Assembly (NCBI GenBank): GCA_019400425.1
Contig: JAFREE010000025.1
Location: forward strand, 146,052-210,051
DNA: 64,000 nucleotides
Source of the DNA: Hymenochaete sp. R1
Taxonomy: Eukaryota > Basidiomycota > Agaricomycetes > Hymenochaetales > Hymenochaetaceae
Reading direction: 5' to 3'
Position 1 is the first letter of the stretch. Each line of letters starts with the position of its first letter. The notes below the pieces were generated by a model. That model had not been told where the DNA came from and ran no database searches. It saw only the letters and a list, made by a program, of their open reading frames with translations. The position numbers and the translations under genes are program-made. Positions 1 to 11,844 of the stretch are shown here, one piece after another.

Positions 1-223
1 GAGAAAACTCAAGAATGAGACTCTGAAACGAAACCCGCGGTAGCCAATGCCAGTCCGACCTTTTCGTCATCGGATGCTCTAAAAGTGCGATCGACCGCCG
101 ATCACTTCTTATTTTGGTCAGCTATGCTGACTTAGTGAAGCAGCTTGATACCCACCGAAAGCCAGTGTTTTCCTTGGTCTCATTCAATTTCCACCTTATT
201 CTCAATCAGTTATTCGAATCAAG

Positions 224-1807
224 ATGTCGGAGAAGTTGTCGCTTCTGGACCAGGTATGCATGATGTTGCAGCACTCTTTGTTTTTGTTGGTCCGCGGCCA
301 ACAGGCTATCCTCAGGGCCATGAGCATGCCAGTTCCGCTTCCGAGTATCTAAGCCGGGGCCTCCTACTACAGGCAGCGGAAGAACACTACAAAGCAGCGG
401 AGGCATTTCAAAAGTGCATCGAGCAGTCTACGGATGACCATGTACGTCCTGTTGTCTCGTGTCCCATGGCGTATTGCTGAGACGAGACATGATACGCTTG
501 TCTCGGATTTCTGTTAGACCAAAAATACACTTAGGAAACTATGCACGCATCATAACGCTGCAGGGAAGGACTTGCAGAGGCGTATAGCGAAGCTTAAGGA
601 AGAAGGGAAGGACCCCTCCGTACCGCAATTGCCCCAAAGCTCTCGTTCAGGGATGAAAAGCGATTCGGTGACCCTCAGGCCCCCTTCTCGTGGAAGAAAC
701 CTCGATTCCTCAACGAATACGTTCGACGAATCATTTATGCTTTTGAATCAGCAGGTATTTGTGTCAATAAATTTTTTGTATGGCATTTTCTCACTTGTAT
801 TGGACTTGTCGATTCAGAACGATGGCAACGGGGAAGACTCGCCATTCGATTTGTTTTGGAAAGTCACAGGTGAAATCATGGTCAATTTGTCGCAGCCAAT
901 GTCATTCCAGACAGCAGCCATGGCTGCGCTTGATGCTGTAGAGAGTCGTTCTGTGTCTCGATCCAGTAGTACGCAGCAGCAGCAACCAAACGGACGGGAT
1001 TCTCAGAGCTCCTCCAAAGTATCCGAGAAGCTCTTGAAGAGCAAGGTTGACAAGGAGAATGAACCTCTCGGTGATGAGTTTGATTTTGAGGATGACGGTA
1101 TGTCTTATTTTTTTATTAGTATTTTCATGTCTTTGAATCTTTATAGATTACGACTCTCTTGATGACTTCTGTCTTATCCCTTCTAAAAACGAGGACTCAT
1201 CGACTGCCCGACTTAAAAAAGAGAATGCGTCATTGAAATCGAAGCTGGAAGCCATTGAAAAACAAATGGTCTCAGTTCAGAAGCAGATGACTCTCAGGAA
1301 CGAGCAAGATCAACACCTACGTGATAACATAATGTTGGCACGGAAAGAAGTGTGTCGAACTCTTGCATTTTGAAAACATCTTAATAATGTATGGTGCAGG
1401 CGCAACGAGCTATGGCAGCTTCAGTGTCTTTCACTGCACCAACGCCCTTTTCAATGCCGAACATAAATGCGCAAAGCATGACCGTGGCTCCACCAAGTAC
1501 TATTAACGGTCGGGATAAGGAAATGCAACATCTTCGGCGAATCAAAGAATTGGAGGACGAGGTTCGTACAGTGAAGGCTGAGAACGAGAAACAGGTCAGT
1601 GCTACGGGAATACGTGTGTATATTCGTTCGCCTAATCGTATAAAATAGCGCGCTATGATAACGAAGTTCCGTGAAAGATGGGAACGATTGAAGGAATCGG
1701 CAAAACGAAAGAAGAGTGCAAGGATGACCGAAAATGCGGATTTGGGCGCGCGTGAACGTATAGATGAGGACCCAGAGGCAGAAGCCGCTGCCACTGCTGA
1801 GGCCTAA
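224..1807 (+). CDS. NRBF2/Atg38-like MIT-domain and coiled-coil protein
   Basis: Seven exons by eye: about 224-253, 316-441, 535-754, 818-1097, 1147-1349, 1400-1594 and 1649-1807. The start ATG opens MSEKLSLLDQ. The first 80 residues form a helical-hairpin region (EYLSRGLLLQAAEEHYKAAE then KDLQRRIAKLKEEGKDPS) that resembles an MIT domain. A middle segment holds DESFMLLNQQ and FDLFWKVTGEIMVNLSQP. The C-terminal half is coiled coil (KKENASLKSKLEAIEKQM), ending in an acidic EDPEAEAAATAEA tail. An MIT domain followed by a coiled coil is the layout of NRBF2/Atg38, a subunit of autophagy PI3-kinase complex I; that identity is inferred from architecture only. The boundary between exons 2 and 3 is unresolved: the canonical GT at 442 joined to the AG at 534 does not keep frame, so one end differs from my call. 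The gene converges with MOG1. Confidence 0.7.
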
Positions 1808-2017
1808 ATTTACACTCAATCACCCGAGAGAACAATGACCCGACCTATTGCTCATCTAAAAATGAAGACCAGCAATTCCAGTGAACCAGGAAATTGTACT
1901 TATAGCTGTTCCGTTTCTGTAACAATGAAGCACTGTCAGAGATGTAACGACCCTTTCTGCGAATATGTGTGTACATTGATGGCGGTGTGACTATATGCGC
2001 GGGCACGGTACACACAT

Positions 2018-2674
2018 TCATGCGAACAAGTTAAAATCCACTACCTTCATAGATTTTGCTATGAGGCTGAACAGACTTCTGGCGTCGTCCAGATCAACCT
2101 CCGGAACGCGAGGCCCAATCTCGGTCACCACAGGAAAGTTTGCGCTCAGTACAAGATCTACGCTCCTAGCCTGAATACGGTACAGGGCCACGAATATCCG
2201 GACTTTGTCGGCATGTTGTCGATTGAATTTTGCTACCTCTTGTACACCCTCGAGGAGTATCGGAGATGGTATCGTACTTTCCGTCACGACAGCAGCAAGC
2301 TCATCAGGAACCTGCACTCCCACAAGAGAGCTCGATCGCGCATCATTGTCGTGCGCCAATGAATCAAAATGGTACCTAAAAGAAAACGTTTAGTGTGTAT
2401 CGCTGACAAGTGAAGCAAGTCACATAACTTTACAGCCTCCTCTGGATCGTCGAGTTCCACCCGTTGAAGAATCTCGACGATGAAGCTAATGTTTGTAGTG
2501 TCCGAGAAGTAGACTTCTTGCGTATCAGGAACTTGTCGTATGTCTCTGTAATATGCTCATTATAAGGGAGTGATACTGCCCTAGGAATCGAAGTACATAC
2601 GACGCGTCAATCAGGTTCAAAGGCAACGTTATAGTTATTGCTCCCCCAAATAACTCTTTGGTCGCAACAGACAT
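2018..2674 (-). CDS. MOG1: Ran-binding protein Mog1
   Basis: Mog1 binds the GTPase Ran, stimulates nucleotide release and is needed for nuclear protein import. The first exon reads MSVATKELFGGAITITLP then LNLIDAS, which matches the family opening (ELFGGAI...P..F.DAS). The second exon gives the hallmark RQVPDTQEVYFSD segment. The last exon (stop TGA at 2018) ends KSMKVVDFNLFA, matching the conserved VVD.SLFA C-terminus. Three exons are visible with GT-AG introns near 2545-2600 and 2375-2440. The product is roughly 190 residues, normal for Mog1. The gene is divergent from NDC80, with a 181 bp shared upstream region, and convergent with the MIT-domain gene. Confidence 0.88.
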
Positions 2675-2855
2675 GATGAAATGCAAGAGCTAAGCGATGG
2701 TCCCAGTTCCTGAAAGGAATATTACTTATTAGTAAGCAGACGCGTCAGGTCACGGTCACGTTACCCACTCCTTGTTCACCTACCACCACCATCACCACCA
2801 CCATAAGCATTGAACCAGTTGTCACTTCTTGTCTATCGTTTCCCATAAGCGTAAG
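2675..2855. promoter_or_regulatory. Divergent promoter region MOG1/NDC80
   Basis: This 181 bp spacer separates the start codons of MOG1 (minus) and NDC80 (plus), so both promoters must lie here or within the 5' ends. It holds a CCA/TCA trinucleotide-like run at about 2782-2802. No clear TATA box was seen. Confidence 0.45.
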
Positions 2856-5210
2856 ATGGACTCAGCTCGCCGCACGATGCGCCCGAGTATTGATCCTTTC
2901 GGGAACAGACAGGGACTGGGAATGTCAGCGATACCAGGACCTATGACTGCAAAGAAACCACCACCGAACAGCCGTTTTCGTCAGTCGTTTGGTGGTCCAC
3001 AACAGTTCATGGGAGCCCCAAAGAATCCAATGTTCCAGGGGCAGAGTTTGAATGTACCACCGAGCGCGTCAAAGCCAGGGCCTTCAGCTTTTGGCCGTAC
3101 TCCTATGCGCAAGTGAGCCAATTTGAGACATTTTGTGTTAAATATTCTGATGATTGTATGCCGTGTTTGACAGCAGTGTCCGTGGCGGTCAGCAATGGGC
3201 TAATGGCCGACAATCGATTGTCCCTCCAACTCCGGGTGCGAGTCATGTACTAAAGGACCCGCGCAATATACGTGATAAAGCATATCAGCAGACGATGAGG
3301 ACATCTATCTTCCAGTGGCTCCAAGAAAGCCAGTATCAAGGGACTTTTTCCAAACAAACGCTTCTCTCTCCGACTGCAAAGGACTTTCGCGGGATATTTG
3401 AGCATCTCATAGGTTTGCTGGATCCTACGTACATGTTTGGGGAGCGGGGTCGGAAATTTGAAGACGAGGTCGTGATGCTCCTAAAAGGACATCATTACCC
3501 TTTCGCCGACAATATAGACAGGAAATGGCTCGCTGCTCCCGCGAGTATGCATTCCTGGCCTTCGCTTCTCGCAATGCTCCATTGGCTTACAGAGCTATCA
3601 AAGGTACGCTGCTGGCAATGGCTGTCGTTTAACTCACGTTTTAATCTCTTTCGCTAGGGCCGGTACGCGTACCTGGATAGCACTGAACCATCTCTGCAAG
3701 AGGTCGAGAATGTCCCAGAAAGTTTCGAAGATGAAAATCATCATGCCGCACTCGCTTTCAACTACTACAGCGACGCATATGGCATTTTTCTCTCAGGAGC
3801 CGACGACTTCCGCGAACAGGACCACTTCCTGGAGAATCGATACGGTGCTTCATATTCACTCAATGTCGGTTATATAAGTCTGACATTTAAGTAGCAAGAA
3901 AGAATGAAAGTGTTCTATCTGAATTGGAGGCACTCAAAGAAGAGGCTCGCAAACTAACCCTAGAATATCAAGATTTAACCGAGAAGCCAGTACGTGCACT
4001 ATCATTGGCTCTCATTAGTCACTGTCTGATTCCGACTGACGAGTACTAGACTCCCTTCAGCGTAGCCGAACATGAAAACAGAGCCGTTAAATCAGACGAG
4101 AAAAAGTTTGAAAATTTCGTCGATTACAATACAAAACGGAAACGAAGAATATTGGAGTCGGTCGAACGTTTAGAAAGGGAAATGGCCACTGAGAGTGAGT
4201 CGGAAAAAATACTGTATTCCACAGCTCTGATCAATTTTTGTTGTGCAGCTGAGATGCTACAGCAACTACGAGAAGAGCAGGAAAGGCTTGCGATCGTCGT
4301 CAAAGAACAAAACCTCTCCCCTGAAGAGGTCAGCCGTATGAATACAGAACACGAAACGCTAGCCCGCACATTGGAGGAACTCAGGAGAAAGAGCGCTGAA
4401 ACAAGTAATCAGACGCGTTCGCTCGAGGTAGCTCTTGCCAAACGAAGTGAGAACGTCGAACAAGCGGTGGATGAATATACCGACTATCTTGATCGCCTGG
4501 GCCTCTTTCCAACGCCTCCTCCCCCTCTACCACCGAATAATTTACGGCTCGAGGTCAACTTTGCTTCTTCGAATCCGAAAGAACTCATCAGACGCGGTTT
4601 GGACGGGAAAGGCGCGGACTTAAAAAGCGACATTAAGCCTTCCTTGGATGGTGTCGCAGATTACCTCCGTCAAGAACTTCAAAGCCTCGAAAACGAGGTC
4701 ATAACTGTTGAACAGGATTTGGACAACGTGGCAGTTCAGACCGATACGATTGAAGAGAGTGTCTTTGAGACCGAGAGAAGGACAGGCACAATTCAAGACG
4801 AGGCAGAATCGATTCGCCTTGTGAGCTTTTCATTGTTTTTTGTGGAACATGCCATTAACGGTGAACATTTGTAGGCTACCCAGCAGGAGTCAATGGTAAG
4901 CAATGGGGAGGCTGCAAGGCTACAGAAGGAGCTTGCGCATGCTCGGACAGTGGCTATGGCCAATGGAGTGGGTGCTAAATCGCGCCTTCAAGCGCTCCAG
5001 ATCGCGTAGGAATCTTTTTTTCTGTTCTGTGAAATTGCACCAGGCTGAAATTGTCGTCTCCACAGCTATCAGGAACAGATTGAGTTGGTTGAGAGGATGA
5101 AGGAGGACTGTGTACGGAATATCCTTAAAAGCAGTAGCGACATGGCTGCTTTCCAACAAGAAGTCTCGGAGAGCCTCGGCCTCCTGAGACAATTTGCGGA
5201 GGAAAACTAG
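2856..5210 (+). CDS. NDC80: Kinetochore protein Ndc80 (Hec1)
   Basis: Ndc80 is the microtubule-binding subunit of the four-protein Ndc80 complex at the outer kinetochore. Eight exons (2856-3112, 3174-3603, 3658-3844, 3895-3989, 4050-4194, 4249-4820, 4875-5005, 5066-5210) sum to 653 residues, a normal length. The N-terminal ~85 residues form the basic, Ser/Pro-rich tail (MDSARRTMRPSIDPFG). The calponin-homology head follows (DPRNIRDKAYQQTMRTSIFQ, then a GLLDPTYMFG segment and HHYPFADNIDRKWLAAP). The rest is long heptad coiled coil (LEELRRKSAETSNQTRSLE, EVITVEQDLDNVAVQTD). Start at 2856 rather than an upstream non-ATG codon fits the MDS-R-RT family opening. I see no disruption. Confidence 0.93.
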
Positions 5211-6599
5211 TTGCGAATTCCCTTCGGGTCCGTATCGACGTTTGGTTGCATTGCTATTTACTTTTCATTTCGTGTTTCTAATACCTGGGATTATTATCTT
5301 CATCGTGTACGTCTGAAAAACTTGTATAATTTCTCGCTTCGGCCAGCCTGGCCAAAGCGTAGAGACTATTTTTTGTGGGTTATTTTGACCGATCCCATAC
5401 GCCTGTTTCCATTGATCCTCGAGGCGCTGATAGTCCTGGACAAGTAAGTGCAACGGTTCCTTAAACCGAATCCGAGGTAAATGCCTGGGTGTTTGTGAAC
5501 TCTGGGCCGCCGAAGCCAACACCGAGGTCAAGGTGAGCAGGCTTCCCGCCCGTATCTCGAGACTTGAAATAGGCCCATGTGCAGTGCAAATTTTGTTCTA
5601 CGATACCATTCTCCTAATGAGGATCGCTTTTCTGGACCTACGGACGATAAGTTGTCTGTTGTTTCCACTCCAACGACATATTTGTGAGTGTCAATTCCAT
5701 TTATCGATGCTCACTCCAGCTGATTTTTTTGATGTCGCCAATCGATAATTGGTAGTACAAAAGATGTGCACGGTTACAGTTCCGTTAGTATGACTCTCAC
5801 AGGCTGTGTGTATTTCCCTCCCAACTTAGAAGTCGGCCAAGCCAGGGCGTGTTAAAAATACACACTGCTTCCCGACTCTCCCACGTATTGGCGCGTTCCT
5901 TGGATATGTGCCACATATCTTTGGTTCTCCTGACGCTCTTATGTGTATTTCTCCGAGCTGGGTTGGAACCTACTGATACGTCGTGGAATGAAGGAAACCG
6001 CTTGTGGAAGACTATCGAGGCCTTCTGTCAAGGACTTACTGATACTTTAATGCCGCCGCTCATCGCCAGCCTACCGGGGCCGAAAACTGTTTGCTGCACC
6101 GTTATTTCATCAATGTAGCTTGAACTCAAATGCGATGAAAGCCAAGGTCTTGTCGAAATGCACTTTCACCCATCGATTAAAGAATCTTGGAGGGGAACCC
6201 AATGAACCGGTTCTGTGTTCTGCGTCGTATCTTCTTTGGCCAGATACGAGTCAACGGTAAGTCCTTACCAATTCTGACAAGAGATACTATAATGAATTCA
6301 GTTTAGAGTCGGCTGCTTTAAGACTCGAATCCTTGGGAATGCATTCCTTACATTTTTTCGTTGGTTGACACAACCGTGGTATACCGTTCTTGCGTTCCAT
6401 GTGTGTGGGGCCTCGATCTGGATCTAGCTCACCTCTCACACGCAATAGCGGTTTGTGAGAATAGGATAGCACCTGTGCAAGCTCTCGGAATAAAAGGCTT
6501 CGACCCCTTCACTAAGGCTCTCCTCTGCGAATTGCCATTACTTTCCCCTCAACTCTCCCTTTCTTCTTACCTTTCGGCTCGTTTCTGTTGTCAATTGCA
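5211..6599. other. Spacer between NDC80 and the TmpA-like gene
   Basis: This 1.39 kb stretch has no intact gene that I can support. It contains the doubtful coding-like fragments described at 5577-6118 and otherwise short unsupported open frames on both strands. The last ~100 bases before 6600 are CT-rich, as expected for the promoter and leader of the downstream gene. Confidence 0.5.
5577..6118 (+). pseudogene. Possible degenerate PP2C-like phosphatase remnant
   Basis: A short exon-like segment opens MCSANFVLRYHSPNEDRF and ends at a good donor (GTGAGT near 5684). Its NEDRF stretch recalls the start of fungal mitochondrial PP2C or pyruvate-dehydrogenase-phosphatase domains (SN.P.EDR). Further along come TASRLSHVLARSL near 5858 and IEAFCQGLTDTLM near 6025, spaced as two conserved helices of that family might be. 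Joining the pieces runs into stops, and no DGHGG metal-binding motif is visible. The reading is therefore a decayed gene at best and may be chance. Confidence 0.22.
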
Positions 6600-8711
6600 A
6601 TGGGATCCCGAACACCCCCGAACGGCAGTGCTCCCGCCTACAGCGATGCTGAAGCAGGATTGATCGACATCCACCAAATTCGTTCAACCCCAGCCGTGCC
6701 CGCCTTCATCACGCAGGCTGCACCTTCGTACCCAGTGGATGAGAAGAAGCCCGAGCTTACATCCCCTCATTTCCTTTCTCCTCCGAACGAAAAACAGAAG
6801 GAAAAGGAAGCAGCTAAAGCTGTTGTCACCACGACCCCTGCTCGCCCTGCAACAAAGAAAAGGAAGGTATCGAAGTGGATTCTTTGGAAAATCTGGTTCA
6901 ACACATACAGGTAAGTCAGATACAACCAGCGAACGGCATTCAAAGTCTCATGCAGTGGCGCAGGAAATTCTTTACCTTTGTCGTCACTCTAAATGCAGTC
7001 GGCATTGGCTTAGCCGCCTCAGGACATTTGCCTTATGCCATTCAGTTCCCTGGTGCTTTTATTCTGGGTAACCTTCTCTTCGCCATCTTGATGCGCAATG
7101 AGGTCTTTGGACGTCTCTTGTATCTGTTCGTCAACACCTTTTTCGCTAAATGGGCGCCTTTATGGTGGAGATTGGGCTGCACGTCCGTCCTGCAGGTAAT
7201 TTCTCAAGAGCGTCTTTGGATTGCACATGTAACTCACATGTGCTTAGCATATTGGCGGTATTCACAGTGGTTGTGCTCTCTCTGGTCTTGGGTGGTTGAC
7301 TCTTCATGTCGTCAACACGTTCAGGATGCACGATGTCCAACATGACGCTGTCCTAATTGCAGGTGTGTTTACGAACATAGCTGTTGCGATTAGTGCCTTG
7401 AGTGCCTTTCCATGGGTGAGAAATACTCACCACAAGTAAGTTAGACCTTGTAATCGCTACTACAAATCCTAACAATGACTATATAGTGTCTTCGAACGTC
7501 ACCATCGTTTCGTTGGATGGGCGGGGATTGTTTTTACGTATGCATGAACTTCTACGCTACCCTGCTCAGATTGAATGCTTAAGGTGCCAATAGATGGGTC
7601 TTTACGCTCCTGGGTGATATTTACGTGCCCGCGACCCGCTCCTGGAACCTGAGTGGAACGCACGTTGCACGGCAGCAAGATTTCTGGTTCATTGCCGGAA
7701 TGACGGTTCTGTGAGTTTCATCGATTGAATTCATACGAGACATATCTGACCAGTCAACAGTGTCCTTATTCCGTGGTTCTGCGTACGCGAAGTTCCAGTC
7801 GACATCGAGCTCCCATCCCCCAAGGTTGCCATCGTTCGTTTCAGGAGAGGTATGCAACAAGGTCTCCTCGGGCGCATCTCACGCTCTTGCATCATGGAAT
7901 ACCATGCCTTCGGCATCATCTCAGAGGGCACCCACGCAAAGTACCACTACATGATCTGCGGTGTTCAAGGTGACTTCACCCGAAGCCTCGTCAATGACCC
8001 TCCCGCCACGCTCTGGACGCGGGAGCTCAAGTTCGCCGGTGTCTCCAACACGTCAACGCTCTACAAACGCGGTGTGCGAATTTGCACGGGAACAGGTATC
8101 GGCGCGGCGCTCTCAACGTGCATCCAGTCCCCCAATTGGTTCCTCATCTGGATCGGCAGTGACCAGGAGAAGACGTTCGGACCGACTATTTCGGGCTTGA
8201 TTCACAGGCACATCGAACCTGAGAGGTAAGAGACCCCCTTTACTTGCTGACTGCTCCATATTTCGGACCTTGTTGAACTTAATCTCTCTCACGCAGGTAT
8301 CTCTTGTGGGATAGCAAGGCGAGAGGGTGAGTGTCGCTATTGCACTGGCAAATCATGTCGTCCGCATAAGCTGACGTTCCGCCTTTTTTCTTTTCCCCAG
8401 TGGCCGTCCCGACTCGATGAAGATTCTCAAAGAGGCCTTTTATTCCTTTGGGGCCGAGGGTATGTCTTTCCCTTTGTTGGTCTCTTCTGATGCTCATGTG
8501 TACCACTTCTCCAGTCGTGTTCATCACCTCGAACTACATTGGGAACTCGGAACTTATGGAAGGGTGCAAAGACGAAGGTATCCCATGTTTCGGTACTCTC
8601 TGGGATTTCGTGAGTTTTTCTACTTTCTTTACCACCCCTCGCCGCTCCTCCCATATAGCTTCATGTCTCTATAACACCACGTATTTCTGACACGTATTCT
8701 CTCTATAGTGA
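6600..8711 (+). CDS. TmpA-like integral membrane oxidoreductase-fold protein
   Basis: Ten exons are predicted: 6600-6910, 6964-7195, 7248-7435, 7487-7537, 7594-7710, 7761-8225, 8297-8326, 8401-8459, 8515-8609 and a final exon holding only the stop TGA at 8709. They sum to 516 residues. Residues 1-90 are a soluble Pro/Ser-rich tail ending in basic KKRKVSK. About six hydrophobic segments follow (FTFVVTLNAVGIGLAASGHL, FPGAFILGNLLFAIL, then VLIAGVFTNIAVAISALSAF). A His-rich THHNVFERHHRFVGWAG segment resembles haem-ligand regions of ferric-reductase-type proteins. The C-terminal ~200 residues resemble an FAD/NAD-binding reductase module (GVRICTGTGIGAALSTCIQ and a terminal CFGTLWDF). The layout matches fungal TmpA-type membrane proteins, known from Aspergillus development. 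The substrate is unknown. If the last intron is retained, the protein extends 27 residues to a stop ending at 8690. Confidence 0.82.
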
Positions 8712-10213
8712 TTGGGCTCCGAGTCACGCTTCTCTTGGTTCTCGCAAGGGGTTTCTCTCTTTCTCTCCGTCGCTGTAATCTGCACAAAGTACACACAACA
8801 ATAACATAGTAGTTATCTCGCATTATAGAAGGGGGTACAAAGGCGGCCGGTCGTTTAGGCATTCACCACATTCCTGACATATATTTTTCCAGCCCGTTTT
8901 TGATATTATCCTCGAATACTTTCTTCTTCTCTCCGTTCTTTTTCATGCCCCTTTTTTGCTTTTGCTTACTCCTACTTGTAACGATACTTTCTCACACGAT
9001 CATGAACATACGTTTTAGCCCCCCCTAAAACAGCTTCCGTTACACCCGACTCAACAATCTCGAGAAGCTCCAATCCTCTCATGTGTCCGTGAGTTTGTTT
9101 GTGGAGAGGACTGAGCGAAAGATAAGGAGCATGAGAATAGGCACCCACGATTCGGTTCGGGTGCACTTCGGGTTGACATACCCATACGCCCCGCCTGTAT
9201 CCTGTGAGAGTGCTATTGCTGCTGGAACTTGAACGGCCGGGTGTGCTCCATCAGCATCTGCCCGACCTTTTAATCGGTGTAAGCCGCCTAGTGCTAAACC
9301 GGACTTCTACCAGTAGCAGCGTCGCACTAGATTCTATGACCTCATCGATGTGTCCTCTCCTATCCTCTTACCTAAAAATAATTCAAACCGCAGTAGCTGC
9401 TTTGGTACAGATTTCACAACACACATTCACGTTCACCTTACACATGTACATTGTACGCGTACGCGCGCCAACCAAAGAACAGAAAAATGAGCTTTAGAAC
9501 ACCTATATGCAGCTAAATGTATATTTATTATTACAGCGGGAGACACAGGGTTCGGCGAGTCTGGTTTCGGGTTCGGTAGGATGGTCGGTGGTCGATGGTC
9601 GATGAACGGTGTCGTTAACAATGTCGTGAATAGTGGAAATGGGATCGAAAGAAAAGAGACGGAAAGGTAAGAAAGAAATAGGCATGGGCCAGAAATGAGT
9701 TGGGAGAATGAAGCCTTGCGACATACAAGCGGAGAAGGGTAGGGCAAGTAGTTCATGTGGATGAAAAAAAAGAGAAGTGATGAAGAAAGTATGTACATAA
9801 CAGACACGATTTTTCGCTGTTGCCCACTTCGTCAAGATGTCGTACGTCGAATAAATTGGCCAAAAATATACGAGATGCCGACGCGAAGAGGAGAACGGAA
9901 GGTTCCCAATGAAACGGCCGGACGCCGCGGGGTAGCGCAAAGTGATAAAAAATGAGAAGGGAGGGGAGGAAAGGGAAGTGGGGAGGCGGAAGGGGGATAT
10001 GAATGATAATGATAAGATGAGGAAATCATGTACCATTCGTAACCAAATACGATGTGAAGACGAAGAAGAAGAGTAATACACGGTGTGCGGGGGGATTGTG
10101 ATCGTTACAAGTGGGGGAAGCAGGGAAGCTAGGAAGGGGAAGAGTCAGGCAAAGCTAAATGGCATGCCCTTTGAGAATCGCGAAGAAGCCAGAGCATGGT
10201 GAATGCACGCGAA
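8712..10213. other. Gene-free spacer between convergent genes
   Basis: This is a 1.5 kb stretch between the 3' ends of the TmpA-like gene and the ERI1-like gene. Open frames on both strands are low-complexity and lack splice-supported continuity. From about 9540 to 10140 the plus strand is strongly purine-rich (long GA runs). No RNA gene or transposon end was seen. Confidence 0.5.
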
Positions 10214-11844
10214 TTAGAAGATACAGTACTCTTCAAGAACTTGTCCGGGCTTGCCCATCCATTGCCAACGCCGGCCGGGGAAGATAATAGTGTTGGGCTC
10301 TAGGCGAATACCACGCTTCGCCAACTCGGAAAGAACGCGCGCAATGTTTCGGGTATCCTAAATTTAGAATTTAGTGATGATGAATGTGAGAAGGACATGG
10401 GATCTGCATAGAGTATGGTTACTTACATCAATACCGCTATGTTGGCGTCCAATAAAGTCAGAAAGACCTAATGCGCGCAATTGCAAAGGAATGTTGAGAG
10501 CGCGTCGCCTTGGGGGCGGGAAACCGGGCTTTGAACGCGCATTAGCAGGCACAACATATAACGCAAAACCGTACATACCTTTGGAAAACGAGGTACCGTA
10601 GTCACAGACTTGTTGGGGGACTCGAGTTCAAGATAGTACGTCAACACCTTCCGCACATCCAAGACGTCTCCTCTTAAATAATCCGGCATTTGGATCTAAT
10701 GATTCCATGTTCAGACCATCATATTCTACGCATCCATAAATAGAACATGCGTTACCTTTGAAATGAAGCATTGCTTTACAACAAAGTCACGAACGTCAAA
10801 GGGGCCATCGGTGCACCTACGACAAATTGAGAATTAATGCGTTGAAGTTCTAAATTCAACATATGGATGAGAACTCACCAAGTGTATCGCTCCAGTCGTT
10901 GTCCAGTGACACCGTGGACCAAGCCGTTGCGAACGAGAAATTCCCTAAAAGATTCCAAGACTTTGACAAACTTCGGCGCACGATCAACTTGCGCCTAAGT
11001 TGATTCATTAGCACTAGTTCATACAAGCCTTAAGGACCATCCCACGTACTTGCGTGATGCCAGTGAGACCTGTGCAAAATGCGGAAAGCTCAGGTCTCCA
11101 AACGGGTTTGACGAAACTGCGGAATTCATCTAAAATCATATAATTAGCATACGCATATCCAGGATATCTTTCAGCAATTAACACACCAGCTATGTATAGT
11201 TCCTTTGCCCTGCCATGAATATCCTTGCTCCTCCAACGCAGGAGCACGACGGGCCATTCCTAAATGTGGCGTTAGCTTGTCCCGATCGATCCAGAACGCA
11301 TTTCGCCACCTACGATAATCTCGTTTGGCCAGTTGAAATCGGTCCCTTCCTGACAGGTAGCCTCTACGTCTAGAACCAGGAACGCATCGTAAGTCTGTTT
11401 GACGCCGCACTGTGATTCGGGTTTCTGGAGCTTCGGGGGTGCGTCGGTGAGTGGGCGTTGCTCGATGAGTGTCGCGGGTGGTTCGGAGACGGGAACAGGG
11501 CGAGCGACTATAGGAGCTACAATCATGTTGCCGAGGGTTGCGAGTATGCGGAAAGGATATGTGAAAGGACTGGGAGACTGAGAAGCGGGAGCGGAGGTAC
11601 GCGATTTGGTAAGTGTAGTAGATGCGGAAGCTCCTAAGGAAGTCGTGGGTCGTTGTTTGAGGGGTGTAGAAGCTGAAGTAGATGAGGGTTGTGATTTGAA
11701 GAGAGGTCCAAATATGCGAAGGACGATGTAGGACACGAGGAAGGAAGAGAGGAGAGCAATGACGATGAGGAAGGGCGGTGAATGAAGTCTAAGAGTAGCT
11801 GCGGACTGCAAGTGATGAAGAGGGATTGGGAAGACCTTGAACAT
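10214..11844 (-). CDS. ERI1-like DEDDh 3'-5' exonuclease with N-terminal membrane segment
   Basis: Family members trim 3' ends of histone mRNA stem-loops, 5.8S rRNA or small RNAs. Exon 1 (11314-11844) encodes a hydrophobic helix at residues ~24-48 (FLIVIALLSSFLVSYIVLRI), then a Ser/Thr/Pro-rich linker, then catalytic motif I (FLVLDVEATC). Later exons give NEII-EWPVVLLRW, DEFRSFVKPVWRPELSAFC with TGIT, the motif-II region TDGPFDVRDFV, and motif III HSGIDDTRNIAR before the stop TAA at 10214. All five DEDDh acidic and His positions therefore appear present. The start at 11844 is the first in-frame ATG; non-ATG codons extend the frame upstream. Introns split NEII from EWP and KELYIA from DEF. The membrane segment is unusual, since classic ERI1 proteins begin with a SAP domain. 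Confidence 0.85.

Noticed and set aside
5265..5531. Minus-strand frame of 88 codons downstream of NDC80
   Set aside because: It has charged, protein-like text but no partner exon, no domain and an overlap with the probable NDC80 3' region.
9503..10081. Minus-strand Ser/Phe/Pro-rich frame of 192 codons
   Set aside because: It is a translation of a polypyrimidine tract, with low-complexity composition and no homology pattern.
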